Below are positions 8,430 to 15,908 of a DNA stretch of 64,000 nt, one piece after another. Below the pieces are notes generated by a model. That model worked only from the letters and a program-made list of their open reading frames with translations. It did not search any database and was not told the origin of the DNA. The DNA comes from Streptacidiphilus rugosus AM-16. GTDB lineage: Bacteria; Actinomycetota; Actinomycetes; Streptomycetales; Streptomycetaceae. The stretch's first letter is position 1. Each line of letters opens with the position of its first letter. The stretch spans positions 1 to 64,000 of the forward strand of contig NZ_JQMJ01000002.1 of NCBI RefSeq assembly GCF_000744655.1, in the 5' to 3' direction. The position numbers and the translations under genes were made by a program.

Positions 8430-9676
8430 ATGGAGATCCTCCACGAGCGCTGCGCAGGCATGGACATCAGCAAGCGGGACGCCAAGGTGTGCGTCCGTGT
8501 CCCGAACCCGGGCCGCAAGGGCAGTTTCACCACCACGACCTGGGGCGCAACCACCGGCGCCGTCCTCGACCTGCGGGAACACCTGCTCGCCGCTGGCGTG
8601 ACGCTGGTGGTCATGGAGGCCACCTCGGGCTACTGGAAGGGCTTCTACTACCTGCTGTCCGAGGGGCTGAACGTCATCCTGGTCAACGCCCGCCAGGCCA
8701 AGAACCTCCCCGGACGCAAGACCGATGTCTCCGACGCCGCCTGGCTGGCCCAACTCGGAGCGCACGGCCTGCTGCGCGCGTCGTTCGTCCCCGACGAGCC
8801 GGTGCGGGAACTGCGCCACCTCACCCGCACCCGCACCCACGCACCCACCTGACCCGTCAGCGCGGTCAGATCGTCCAACGGCTGGAGAAGCTGCTGGAGG
8901 ACTCCGGAATCAAGCTCTCCTCGGTCGCCGCCGACATCACCGGCGTGTCCGGGCGCGCGATGCTGGAATCTCTGGTCGCAGGCGAGCGCGACCCGCAGGT
9001 GCTGGCCGACCTGGCCAAACGCAGGATGCGGCACAAGATTCCGGAGCTGACGCAGGCGCTGGACGGGCACTTCCGCGAGCACCACGCGTTCCTGGTCCGG
9101 CTGCACCTAGACCACTACGACCAGATCACCACGGCGATCGACCGGCTCACCGCGCGGATCGAACAGGCGATGGCACCCTTTCGCCCCGTCCTGGAACTCC
9201 TGGACACCGTCCCTGGGGTCAACCGGGCAGTCGCCGGGGTCATCGTCGCCGAGACCGGAGGCGACATGCGCCGGTTCCCCACCGCGAAGCACCTCGCTTC
9301 CTGGGCCGGAGCCTGCCCGGGCCACCACGAGTCCGCAGGCCGCGCGAAGAGCACCAGGGTCCGCCCCGGCAACCCCTACCTCAAAGGCGCCCTCGGTCTG
9401 GCCGCCTTCGGCGCCAGCCGCACCAAGGACACATTCCTGCAAGCCCGGTACAGACGCCTGGCTGGCCGCCGCGGCGCGATGAAGGCACTCGTCGCCGTCG
9501 AGCACTCCATCGTCGTGGCCATCTGGCACATGCTCACCGGCCGCACCCCCTACCACGACCTCGGCGGCCAGTACTTCGCCCAGCTCAACCCCGAGCGCAC
9601 GGCACAGCGCGCCATCACCCAGCTCAACCAGCTCGGCTACAGCGTCACCCTCAATCCGATCGACCCCGCAGCCTGA
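8430..9676 (+). pseudogene. IS110-family recombinase, broken by an 8-bp duplication
   Basis: The first part has the DEDD RuvC-like motifs: GMDISKRDAKV near the start, VMEATSGYWKGF, and KTDVSDAAWLAQL. The second part has the Tnp20 domain (LLDTVPGVNRAVAGVIVAE, then LASWAGACPGHHESAG with the likely catalytic Ser). The two parts lie in different frames. The break coincides with a tandem duplication of gcacccac at 8833-8840 and 8841-8848; removing one copy restores a single open frame. The element is probably immobile unless a recombinase is supplied in trans. Confidence 0.88.
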
Positions 9677-9853
9677 GCGCCCACCGTCCCTCCCGGCAGC
9701 GGATCACGTGCCGCCGGGATCGCAGCCATGCCCACACCAACGCGGACCTGGGGTTATTTACGCGTCAGAAGGCACTTTCGCTTTTCCGATCATGATCCGG
9801 ACGCAACCCCAGATGAAACGCGCAGGTTAGCCGAGGACGCCGCCGCCCGGGCT

Positions 9854-10042
9854 TTACCCGCCGTTCGGCACTGCCTCGCCCGACGGCGCCTGTGCCGGGG
9901 CGGGTATCGCGGACTCGATCGTCTGCACGGCCGTCAGCTTGGCGAGCTGTCGGCGTTTCCGGTGGATTCGGCTTTCGATGGCCAGCCACATGAGCAGCAG
10001 GAACAGCGGGGTCAGCAAGACGAGCAGGGTGACGGTGATCAA
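9854..10042 (-). CDS. Small single-pass membrane protein
   Basis: 62 residues from a TTG at 10042, chosen because GAGGAG lies seven bases upstream. Residues about 2-21 form one hydrophobic helix (TLLVLLTPLFLLLMWLAI). A basic stretch (RIHRKRRQ) and a short Ala/Pro-rich tail follow. The topology suggests an outside N-terminus by the positive-inside rule. It is the last gene of a four-gene minus-strand group with 10092, 10473 and 10921. The TTG start makes the call moderate. Confidence 0.5.
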   Translation of the reverse strand: MITVTLLVLLTPLFLLLMWLAIESRIHRKRRQLAKLTAVQTIESAIPAPAQAPSGEAVPNGG

Positions 10043-10091
10043 GGGTGCTCCTCGGGCGTGGCCTGCGTAGTCGCGGCGTGCGGCTTGATCC

Positions 10092-10400
10092 TCAGGTACG
10101 TGGCGGCGCTGGGGTCTGCATGGCTCTGCGTTGCGCGGCCCGGGGGCCCACCGGCCCGGACCCAGGCGGCCCGGCACCACGCTCGTGGTCGACCAGATAC
10201 TCGCTGAGGAAGTGGTCGTAGGGGCGCGGGACGGACGACGCCCCGGCAGGTTCCATGGTCGACGTTGGCAGGTGCGCGGTCACCGCCTTCAGCCACAGGG
10301 CCCTGAAGTGCTCCAGCCCGCGGTCGTTGGCGGGGAAACACCGGGCGAGCTGGAGGTAGTCGTCCACGATCGCTCGCTCGATCTCGTCGGTCCAGGTCAC
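10092..10400 (-). CDS. Small hypothetical protein
   Basis: 102 residues from a GTG preceded by AAGGAG. The N-terminal half looks like a compact helical domain (DEIERAIVDDYLQLARCF, then LEHFRALWLKAVTAHL). The C-terminal third is Pro/Gly/Arg-rich and disordered. I do not recognise the family. It lies 72 bases downstream of the ATP-binding protein and is probably co-transcribed with it. Confidence 0.55.
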   Translation of the reverse strand: MTWTDEIERAIVDDYLQLARCFPANDRGLEHFRALWLKAVTAHLPTSTMEPAGASSVPRPYDHFLSEYLVDHERGAGPPGSGPVGPRAAQRRAMQTPAPPRT

Positions 10401-10472
10401 GAGGCTCTCCTTGCGGTACGGGGCCAGGGACTGGCATCACTGGCCAGCGGTCTTCGGCACGAGCACGGGTGG

Positions 10473-10904
10473 TCAGGCCAGCGCCGGGGAAGCTGCGGCG
10501 CTGGGTAGTGGGAGCTGGGCCCACACCAGGGTGCGATCGGGATCCCGGTCGCAGCCCCAGGAGTCGGTGAGGATGTCGACGATCGGCAGGCCGCGGCCGT
10601 GTTCCGCCTCGTCGCCGGGCAGGGCGGGCGTGGTGGCGGCGGGGCCGGGTCCGGGGTCGGTGACCTCGATGCGGAGCATCCGTCGGCCCGCGTCCGCTAC
10701 GGCCTTCAGGGCCAGGAGCACCGTCTGGCCCAGGCGGATGGCGTTGCTGACCAGTTCGGAGACGATCAGGAGGGCGTCGTCGGCGATCTGGTCCAGGTGC
10801 CACACGTGCAGCTGGCCGGCGACCAGGTGCCGGGCCCGGGCCGGGGCCTGGAGGTCGGGGGGCAGGGTCCACACCGGGGCCGCGGTGGCGGTGTCGGGGG
10901 TCAT
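10473..10904 (-). CDS. ATP-binding protein, anti-sigma-factor kinase-like (HATPase_c)
   Basis: 143 residues from the ATG at 10904, preceded by GGAGAG. A GHKL ATPase fold is visible: N-box ISELV-like VSELVSNAIR with the Mg-binding Asn, G1-like DPGPGP, and the G2 stretch EHGRGLPIVDIL. The size and motifs match the abundant Streptomyces RsbW/SpoIIAB-like proteins, which typically phosphorylate anti-anti-sigma factors. No partner STAS protein or sigma factor is in the window. It sits between two small hypothetical genes in a minus-strand operon. Confidence 0.82.
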   Translation of the reverse strand: MTPDTATAAPVWTLPPDLQAPARARHLVAGQLHVWHLDQIADDALLIVSELVSNAIRLGQTVLLALKAVADAGRRMLRIEVTDPGPGPAATTPALPGDEAEHGRGLPIVDILTDSWGCDRDPDRTLVWAQLPLPSAAASPALA

Positions 10905-10920
10905 CGCGATCGACTCTCCG

Positions 10921-11169
10921 CTAGTCCTCGGCCACGGCGAGCGCGAGGGCGATGTCGGCGCGGGTGTAGCTGTGCGGATACCGCAACCGCGGGTCGTGCA
11001 CCGTCGCGTCACGCAGCCGGCCGTCCTCGCCGCGGTAGCACCGCTGCCGCGGAATCCGCGCCCCGGCCGCCGCGGTGCGGCCGCCAGTGGGTGCGGTCAG
11101 GCGCCGGATGTGCCCCGACCAGGACGAGGTCGGTGTGGTGTTGTCGTCGAGTACGGGCTGCGCGTACAT
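10921..11169 (-). CDS. Small hypothetical protein
   Basis: 82 residues if started at the ATG at 11169, which follows AGGAAG; a longer in-frame start at 11238 has less support. The protein is basic, with an Arg/Ala-rich centre and a conserved-looking end (HDPRLRYPHSYTRADIALAL). It ends 16 bases before the ATP-binding protein and is the first gene of that operon. Family not recognised. Confidence 0.5.
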   Translation of the reverse strand: MYAQPVLDDNTTPTSSWSGHIRRLTAPTGGRTAAAGARIPRQRCYRGEDGRLRDATVHDPRLRYPHSYTRADIALALAVAED

Positions 11170-11353
11170 CGAGATCACTTCCTGGGTCGCTTTCCCGCCT
11201 CGCTCCGCGCCGCGGGACCGTTTCCTGCCTTCTGACATCTACCGTGCGCCCCGACCGGCACCCCTCACATCAGGCACCGTCCCTAGTCCCCACCCCTGTG
11301 CCAGGACTAGGGAACCGGGGATACCCCAGGCCGATGCGGGGTGAGGGGTGTGG

Positions 11354-11521
11354 TCAGTAGCCGCTGGCGCCGTAGGCGATCGCATCGAAGGAACCGTAGG
11401 TGGCGTTCGCGTAGCGCACGGAAGCGACGATGTTGTCGACCGGGTTCCAGATATCGGTGTGTGGCCGGGCAGCGCGTACGCGTCGAACGTCGGCTGAATG
11501 ACCTGCATCAACCCGATCGAC
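11354..11521 (-). pseudogene. C-terminal stub of a lytic transglycosylase (SLT domain)
   Basis: Read across one frameshift the minus strand encodes VTMPSIGLMQVIQPTFDAYA, then DIWNPVDNIVASVRYANATY and GSFDAIAYGASGY-stop. GLMQV with a following NP-D-NI-A is the C-terminal half of an SLT/goose-lysozyme-like domain. The catalytic Glu would lie upstream and is missing. The gene is cut at 11522 by the IS6-family element, and its front part is not found on the other side, consistent with an adjacent deletion. Confidence 0.65.
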
Positions 11522-12381
11522 GGCATTGTCACGTTAACAGGCGAGCGTGGGATGATCTTGTTGTTGATCATCTCGAGGGAGCGTTCGTGCCGTCGACAGT
11601 GCCGTCGTACAAGCGCCACCGCTACCCGGCGGAGGTGATCGCGCACTGCGTGTGGCTGTACTTCCGGTTCCCGCTCTCCTTCCGTGAGGTCGAGGAGCTG
11701 ATGCTCCGGCGCGGCGTGATCGTCTCGTACGAGACCATCCGGCGGTGGTGTGCCAGGTTCGGGCAGGCCTACGCCGACGGGCTGCGCCAGCGCCGACCCG
11801 AGCCGGGCGATAAATGGCATCTCGACGAGGTCTTCGTGAGGATCAACGGGGAGCGGCAGTACTTGTGGCGGGCCGTGGACCAGCACGGCAATGTCCTGGA
11901 CATCCTGGTCCAGTCCCGCCGCGACAAGGCTGCGGCCAGGCGTTCATGGCGAAGTTGATGAAGAAGCAGTGCCGGGTGCCCCGGGTGCTGGTCACGGACA
12001 AGCTCCGCTCCTACGGTGCCGCCCGCCGCGAGTTGATGCCGTCGGTCGAGCACCGCGCCCACAAGGGCTTGAACAACCGCGCCGAGAACAGCCACCAGCC
12101 CACCCGCCAGCGAGAACGCGCTATGAAGGGCTTCCGCTCCGCCGGCGCGGCCCAGAGGTTCCTGTCCGCGTTAAGCGGCATCAGCCCCCACTTCCGGCCC
12201 GGCCGCCACCTCCTCAGCGCAGCCCGGCACCGGCTCGAAATGACCCTCCGCTTCACCCTCTGGGACCACATCACCGCCGGCATCGGCCTGCCCGCCGCAG
12301 CCTGAACCAGGGCCCTGGACCGGCACGACCACGGCCTCGCCCAGCGTCAGACGATCAAGCACCCGTTAACGTGCCAGCACC
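11522..12381 (+). mobile_element. IS6-family element, copy A
   Basis: The ends read inward as GGCATTGTCACGTTAAC (11522) and GGTGCTGGCACGTTAAC (from 12381). The length is 860 bp, usual for IS6/IS240-type elements. The 8-bp flanks differ (cgatcgac and tccaggac), so this is not a simple insertion. Recombination or adjacent deletion is likely, in keeping with the truncated genes on both sides. Confidence 0.85.
11587..12305 (+). pseudogene. IS6-family DDE transposase, one frameshift
   Basis: The protein begins at a GTG with PSTVPSYKRHRYPAEVI. It shows an HTH segment, DKWHLDEVFVRI (first Asp), RVLVTDKLRSYGAA (second Asp) and NNRAENSHQPTRQRER (Glu). A one-base deletion near 11943 separates the second half into another frame. 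The first and second catalytic residues therefore lie on different peptides and the copy is probably inactive. Confidence 0.85.
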
Positions 12382-12640
12382 TCCAGGACTGTGTCGGCGC
12401 AAAAGCCCACTGGCGTCGGCGCGACACCGCCCAGCCCCGTGCCGCCAGAGCGAGGCGTGCTCGACGCCCTTGTGCGGAGGGCAGCCATGGCGCTACAGAA
12501 ATATGCTGGTCGGGAAAGTGTGGTCACCGCGGAGCAGGCGGTCGCGCAGGTGCCCTGGGACCGAAGGTCCGCGACAAGGCCTGTGGGCCAGAAAGTGTCG
12601 GCGGATGAAGGGTTCCGTGAGGTGGGCTGGCGGCGTCCGC

Positions 12641-12900
12641 GTGTCACTGCGGACGTTCCTCCGGGTCATCGTCGTCGTCAACGCCGTACTGCTCGCTGTT
12701 GTCCTCGCCTTGAGCGTGTCGGCCGAGCAGAACATGCATGATGCAGCGAAAGCGCAGGCTCGGCGGTCGGAGTCGTTGCAGCTTGCTTACAGCTTCGCCA
12801 GTCGTCCGATGACCTCACCAACATGGCCAGGTTGTACGCGTCCACAGGGGAGACACGGTTCCGCGATTACTTCTACGAGATCCTGGCGAACCGGCGGCGG
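12641..12900 (+). pseudogene. N-terminal fragment of a membrane sensor protein
   Basis: From a GTG the frame gives one transmembrane helix (FLRVIVVVNAVLLAVVLALS), then an extracytoplasmic helical segment (RRSESLQLAY). A one-base loss near 12793 shifts the frame, and the continuation reads LRQSSDDLTNMARLYASTGE, then TRFRDYFYEILA. This is the start of the sensory region seen in actinobacterial PAS/GGDEF or chemoreceptor-type proteins. All output domains are missing; the sequence changes character at about 12900. Confidence 0.6.
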
Positions 12901-12932
12901 CACAGGATGAGGAGCGGGAATCGCTGCTGCGG

Positions 12933-13478
12933 GTGCTGGACAACCAGGCCGCCGAGATCCACCGGCAGTTCGGCCCGTACGGCCCGCACCCCCACACGCG
13001 CACCGGGGACGCGCGAACCGACTGGCTGGCCTCCTGGCTGGGCCACGCCCCGGCTGTGCGGTTCAGGGGTGAGCAGCTGGCCGAGGACGGTTGGCAGCGC
13101 GCGCCGCTGACCGACCCGGACGGCGAGACGTCCGCGTGGACCGTGGCTCGCACGCTTGCCACGCTGCGCAACGGCACGCCGGTGGAGTGGTCCCCGCGCG
13201 GCACCGTGACCGCGCTGCGCTTCCGCTGGACGCCAGTGGCCACAGCCCGGCCGTTCCCCGCAGGGGACCCGATCGACTGGGCCCGGGAGTTCACCGGCGC
13301 GACCGCGCCACTGGCCGCGCCGGACAGCGCGTGGACGCCCGAGCCCGGAACGGCCACCGCGCAGGGCATCACGGACGCGCTGCGCTCACTGCCCGCTCAC
13401 GTCGACGTGTCCGAGCGCGCCGGAGAGATCAAGGCCTACGCACAGGACGGCGTGTACCGCTTCACCCCCCGCCGCTGA
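12933..13478 (+). CDS. Hypothetical protein, 5' end uncertain
   Basis: 181 residues from a GTG at 12933; the open frame continues upstream to about 12903 without a clear start, where the sensor remnant ends, so the true N-terminus may be lost. The sequence has repeated Trp-containing segments (TDWLASWLGHAP, DGWQRAPLTDPDGETSAWTV, WSPRGTVTALRFRWTP) and ends GVYRFTPRR. A shorter frameshifted relative follows at 13611. A strong hairpin at 13487 ends the transcript. Family not recognised. Confidence 0.6.
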   Translation: MLDNQAAEIHRQFGPYGPHPHTRTGDARTDWLASWLGHAPAVRFRGEQLAEDGWQRAPLTDPDGETSAWTVARTLATLRNGTPVEWSPRGTVTALRFRWTPVATARPFPAGDPIDWAREFTGATAPLAAPDSAWTPEPGTATAQGITDALRSLPAHVDVSERAGEIKAYAQDGVYRFTPRR

Positions 13479-13486
13479 CCAAGCCA

Positions 13487-13511
13487 GGGGCCGCCCGCAC
13501 CGGGCGGCCCC
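13487..13511 (+). terminator. Strong GC hairpin after hypothetical gene
   Basis: GGGGCCGCCC (13487-13496), a 5-nt loop, and GGGCGGCCCC (13502-13511) form a perfect 10-bp stem nine bases after the stop at 13478. There is no T-run, as is common for Streptomyces terminators. Confidence 0.7.
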
Positions 13512-13610
13512 ACCCCCGGCAGCACAAAGGCCGGCCGCGCCGCCGCCCCGGCGGCACCAGGTCGCCCCACCACGCCCGACGGACCACCCCCAACACCCGC
13601 GAGGAGTTCC

Positions 13611-13832
13611 CGTGACGACCACACTCCCCCGCTGGGCGACGCCGCCCGCCACCCGCTCTTCCGCATGGACGTATGCCACGGAGCCGGATGGACCCGGCAC
13701 CCGTTCGCCGACCCGGACGGCCAGACGCCCGCCGCCCACGTCGCCGAAGCGCTCGCCCTCATGACCCCTGACACGACTGTGCTGCGCACCGGACAGAGCA
13801 TCACCACCACCGGGCAGGGTCCGCGATTCATG
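13611..13832 (+). pseudogene. Truncated paralogue of the 12933 hypothetical protein
   Basis: A GTG at 13611 follows GAGGAG. After a frame change the text reads LGDAARHPLFRMDVCHGAGW, then TRHPFADPDGQTPAAHVAEAL. It parallels the upstream protein's GWQRAPLTDPDGETSAWTVAR. The similarity ends near 13832, where the oppositely oriented XRE gene finishes. It appears to be a duplicated, decayed copy. Confidence 0.45.
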
Positions 13833-14028
13833 TCCGCGGTGCGAAGTCCAACACGACGTGGCAGTCCAGGGCAGCAGCTACCCGTTCCAGCACAGGCAGA
13901 GTGGGGATGAGCTTCCCTGATTCGATCCGCGAGATCGTCGCTTGCCCAGTACCGGCGCGCTGGGCCAGCTCCGCCTGGGTGATGCCCTTCGCTACCCGCC
14001 AGTTCCGCACCACCTCAGCGGTGGTCAT
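13828..14028 (-). CDS. XRE-family helix-turn-helix protein
   Basis: 66 residues from the ATG at 14028, which overlaps the 3' end of the Uma2 gene by 14 bases. Nearly the whole protein is one HTH_3 domain (VAKGITQAELAQRAGTGQAT, then ISRIESGKLIPTLPVLERV). Small XRE proteins translationally coupled to another gene are typical of toxin/antitoxin-like or regulatory pairs. The partner here is a Uma2 nuclease-like protein, so this is probably its regulator. Confidence 0.85.
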   Translation of the reverse strand: MTTAEVVRNWRVAKGITQAELAQRAGTGQATISRIESGKLIPTLPVLERVAAALDCHVVLDFAPRT

Positions 14029-14587
14029 CCGGGGTCTTCTCCGGATAAAGCGCCAAGACGCTGGTATCAATGGTCCAGTCACCGACCGGGATAGTGTCCC
14101 CGAAGCTGTAATGGACCGTGTTGGCGTACTTCGTTCCGTCGGTGTCCCAGTAGTGGACAGCGGTTCCGTCACGCGGATCCACGATCACGTAGTGGGGGAT
14201 GCCCATCACGGCATAGTCGCGCAGCTTGTCGACGTAGTCGTTGTCCGGATTCGAGGGAGAGACCACCTCCACGGCCAAGGTTACGGCCTCGGCGCTGATC
14301 GCCTCAGCCGTGTACATCGCCGCATCCTCCACGACAATGACATCCGGGCGCCGCATCTTCGCGGCCAGCGGATGCTCGATATCACCCGTATACGCCACCA
14401 GCCCCGCCGGGAGCTGCGGGTCGAGCTGTTTGGTGATACGCATCGCAGTTTGATCATGGGCCCCGGTCGGGCTCATCATCATTACGATGTGTCCCCCACT
14501 GATCTCAATATGGGGACTGAACGGCGCCGGCGGCTCGAAGTGATCGGCAAAGTCGCGCAGGTGCTGGTAGATCGACTGCTCGCTCAT
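14015..14587 (-). CDS. Uma2-family (DUF820) restriction-endonuclease-like protein
   Basis: 190 residues. PD-(D/E)XK-fold residues are visible: RRPDVIVVEDAAM, then VTLAVEVVSPSNPDNDYVDK with the EV and Lys, and a following RDYAVMGIPHYVIVDPRDG typical of the family. Uma2 proteins are numerous in actinomycetes and cyanobacteria; their natural substrate is not established. It overlaps the XRE gene downstream, so the two form one operon. Confidence 0.88.
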   Translation of the reverse strand: MSEQSIYQHLRDFADHFEPPAPFSPHIEISGGHIVMMMSPTGAHDQTAMRITKQLDPQLPAGLVAYTGDIEHPLAAKMRRPDVIVVEDAAMYTAEAISAEAVTLAVEVVSPSNPDNDYVDKLRDYAVMGIPHYVIVDPRDGTAVHYWDTDGTKYANTVHYSFGDTIPVGDWTIDTSVLALYPEKTPDDHR

Positions 14588-14742
14588 ACCACCAGCCTAC
14601 ATGTCGAAATCGACATAACAGGGCAACGATCCGGCACGACCCTGCCGCGCGCCGGTGCCATGGAGGCGCGCCGCGGCACGCGGACTGGACCGTGCTTCCC
14701 TGCACGCCCCAGACACACGCCCGCCGTGCTCACGACAAGAAG

Positions 14743-15123
14743 CTACGGGTTCACGTCCAGTACACGCACCGGCTGGTCTGCCCAGCGTGACGGGTCTGCC
14801 GTAGCAATGAACGCACCGTCCGGCCTGTCGGGCGTGGGATCCGCCGCGTACCTGGCGTGCGCGGCAGCCCAGGTGCTTTCCCGTGCAACGGCCAGGGCCG
14901 CCGAAAGATCGAGATCCAGCACGAGCACCCCAGGCATCGCGGCAAGGTGCTCGGCCGTTCCAGGGCGCTCACGGTCAGCCTCAACCAGCGCACACGCCGG
15001 CGCATAGAGGTTCCACCCGCTCTCCACATGAGCCCGGTGAATCAGCCTGGACACCAAGACGTTCCCGCGGCCGGCCGCGACCATCGCCGTCTCGTCCAGA
15101 ACCACATGGACAACGTCACTCAC
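14743..15123 (-). CDS. PIN-domain toxin (VapC-like)
   Basis: 126 residues from a GTG that overlaps the antitoxin stop (GTGA). The acidic pattern fits a PIN ribonuclease: VVLDETAMVAAG near the N-terminus, ALVEADRERPG in the middle, and RPDGAFIATADPSRWADQ, then VRVLDVNP at the end. The usual first Asp and the central Glu are in place. Coupling with the small DNA-binding-type protein upstream supports a type II toxin-antitoxin pair. Confidence 0.78.
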   Translation of the reverse strand: MSDVVHVVLDETAMVAAGRGNVLVSRLIHRAHVESGWNLYAPACALVEADRERPGTAEHLAAMPGVLVLDLDLSAALAVARESTWAAAHARYAADPTPDRPDGAFIATADPSRWADQPVRVLDVNP

Positions 15124-15377
15124 GCAGCACCACGCAGGCCAAGGCGCCGATCCAACTCCGCGTCCAGCAACTGCTGCTCATCCTCGCTCGGGTCGTAGCC
15201 GTTCCACCGCTGCAACTCCAGGCGCGCCTTCTCAGCACGCTCGGCACGCTCCCGCGGAGTCAGCACGCTCTCCGCGAGCTGTGCAAGGTACGCACGCAAA
15301 GACATGCCCTCCGCGGCCGCCACCTCAGCAAGCCGGTCACGCGCATCAGCAGGGATACGCACATTCGCGTCAGCCAT
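15120..15377 (-). CDS. Antitoxin, ribbon-helix-helix type
   Basis: 85 residues from the ATG at 15377, preceded by GAGGTGG. The N-terminus reads ADANVRIPADARDRLAEVAA and EGMSLRAYLAQLAESVL, a beta-strand plus two helices as in Arc/CopG-type DNA binders. A charged C-terminal helix (ERAERAEKARLELQRW) could wrap the toxin. It precedes and overlaps the PIN gene, as in VapBC operons, and would be expected to autorepress. Confidence 0.8.
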   Translation of the reverse strand: MADANVRIPADARDRLAEVAAAEGMSLRAYLAQLAESVLTPRERAERAEKARLELQRWNGYDPSEDEQQLLDAELDRRLGLRGAA

Positions 15378-15908
15378 CACAACCACCTCTCTTCACCGAA
15401 AGCATACGGGTACGCACCCGTATACGTCCGCACATCCGGGGCGAACACATCCGCAGCCACTGGACCTCCCAGGCAGACGCCCACATGTACCCCGCAGGCC
15501 GGCAGCCACGGCCACCAGGAGACAGCCAGCCTCACCCACACCACCACCCGCACGGCCGAGAACGCCCTGTGCGGCACGGACCACCCCGACAGCCCGGCCG
15601 TGACCGTCGACGCCGCCGGAGTCCTCAAGATCTACAGCACCAACAGGGAGACGATCCGCCTCACCCCCGACCACTGGGCTGCAAGCGGGGCGCAGCGACG
15701 ACGCACCCCGGACCCGGGCGCTGCGCGGCTGCCCCGCAGGACCCGCGTCCGCACGCGCCGGAGTGCTCCAACGCCACACCCGCGACGGGGCCCACCGCTT
15801 CACCCGCCCCGACTCTGAACCGCCCGGCGGCGCCGTGGGCACGCCTCACCCCCGCCCGTCCTGCCCAGGCGGGAGGGCAAGCCCCTCCCGCCCCTGACTG
15901 GCCAGGGC
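15378..15908. other. Region without a confident gene
   Basis: It contains the antitoxin promoter side and, on the plus strand at about 15523-15818, protein-like text in two frames (DSPAVTVDAAGVLKIYSTN; later GVLQRHTRDGAHRFTRPDSE). The second resembles the end of the 12933 protein (GVYRFTP). This could be another broken relative, but the evidence is weak. The region ends at the IS6 copy B terminus. Confidence 0.3.

Larger units (their letters stand above)
8137..9768 (+). mobile_element. IS110-family element, 1632 bp, inserted in IS1380 copy 1
   Basis: The boundaries come from comparison with the empty site in the second IS1380 copy (34091-34110). The host sequence is interrupted after TCAG (8133-8136) and resumes after a second TCAG (9765-9768), so the element is 8137-9768 or, equivalently, 8133-9764. 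No other terminal repeat is visible, as expected for IS110, which inserts by site-specific recombination at a short shared core. The layout is about 290 bp of leader, the recombinase gene, then about 90 bp of right end. Confidence 0.9.
6511..9830 (-). mobile_element. IS1380-family element, copy 1, split by an IS110 insertion
   Basis: The outer ends read inward as CTAACCTCGCTGTTTC (6511) and CTAACCTGCGCGTTTC (from 9830). They are flanked by identical CCGA at 6507-6510 and 9831-9834. Subtracting the IS110 insert (8137-9768) leaves 1688 bp, exactly the length of the uninterrupted copy at 34037-35724. The match shows that the short segment 9769-9830 is the detached transposase-proximal end of this element. 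Confidence 0.9.

Noticed and set aside
8430..8852. A stand-alone short IS110 protein (140 residues) as a functional product
   Set aside because: It ends in the duplicated gcacccac and lacks the Tnp20 domain; it is the truncated half of one recombinase.
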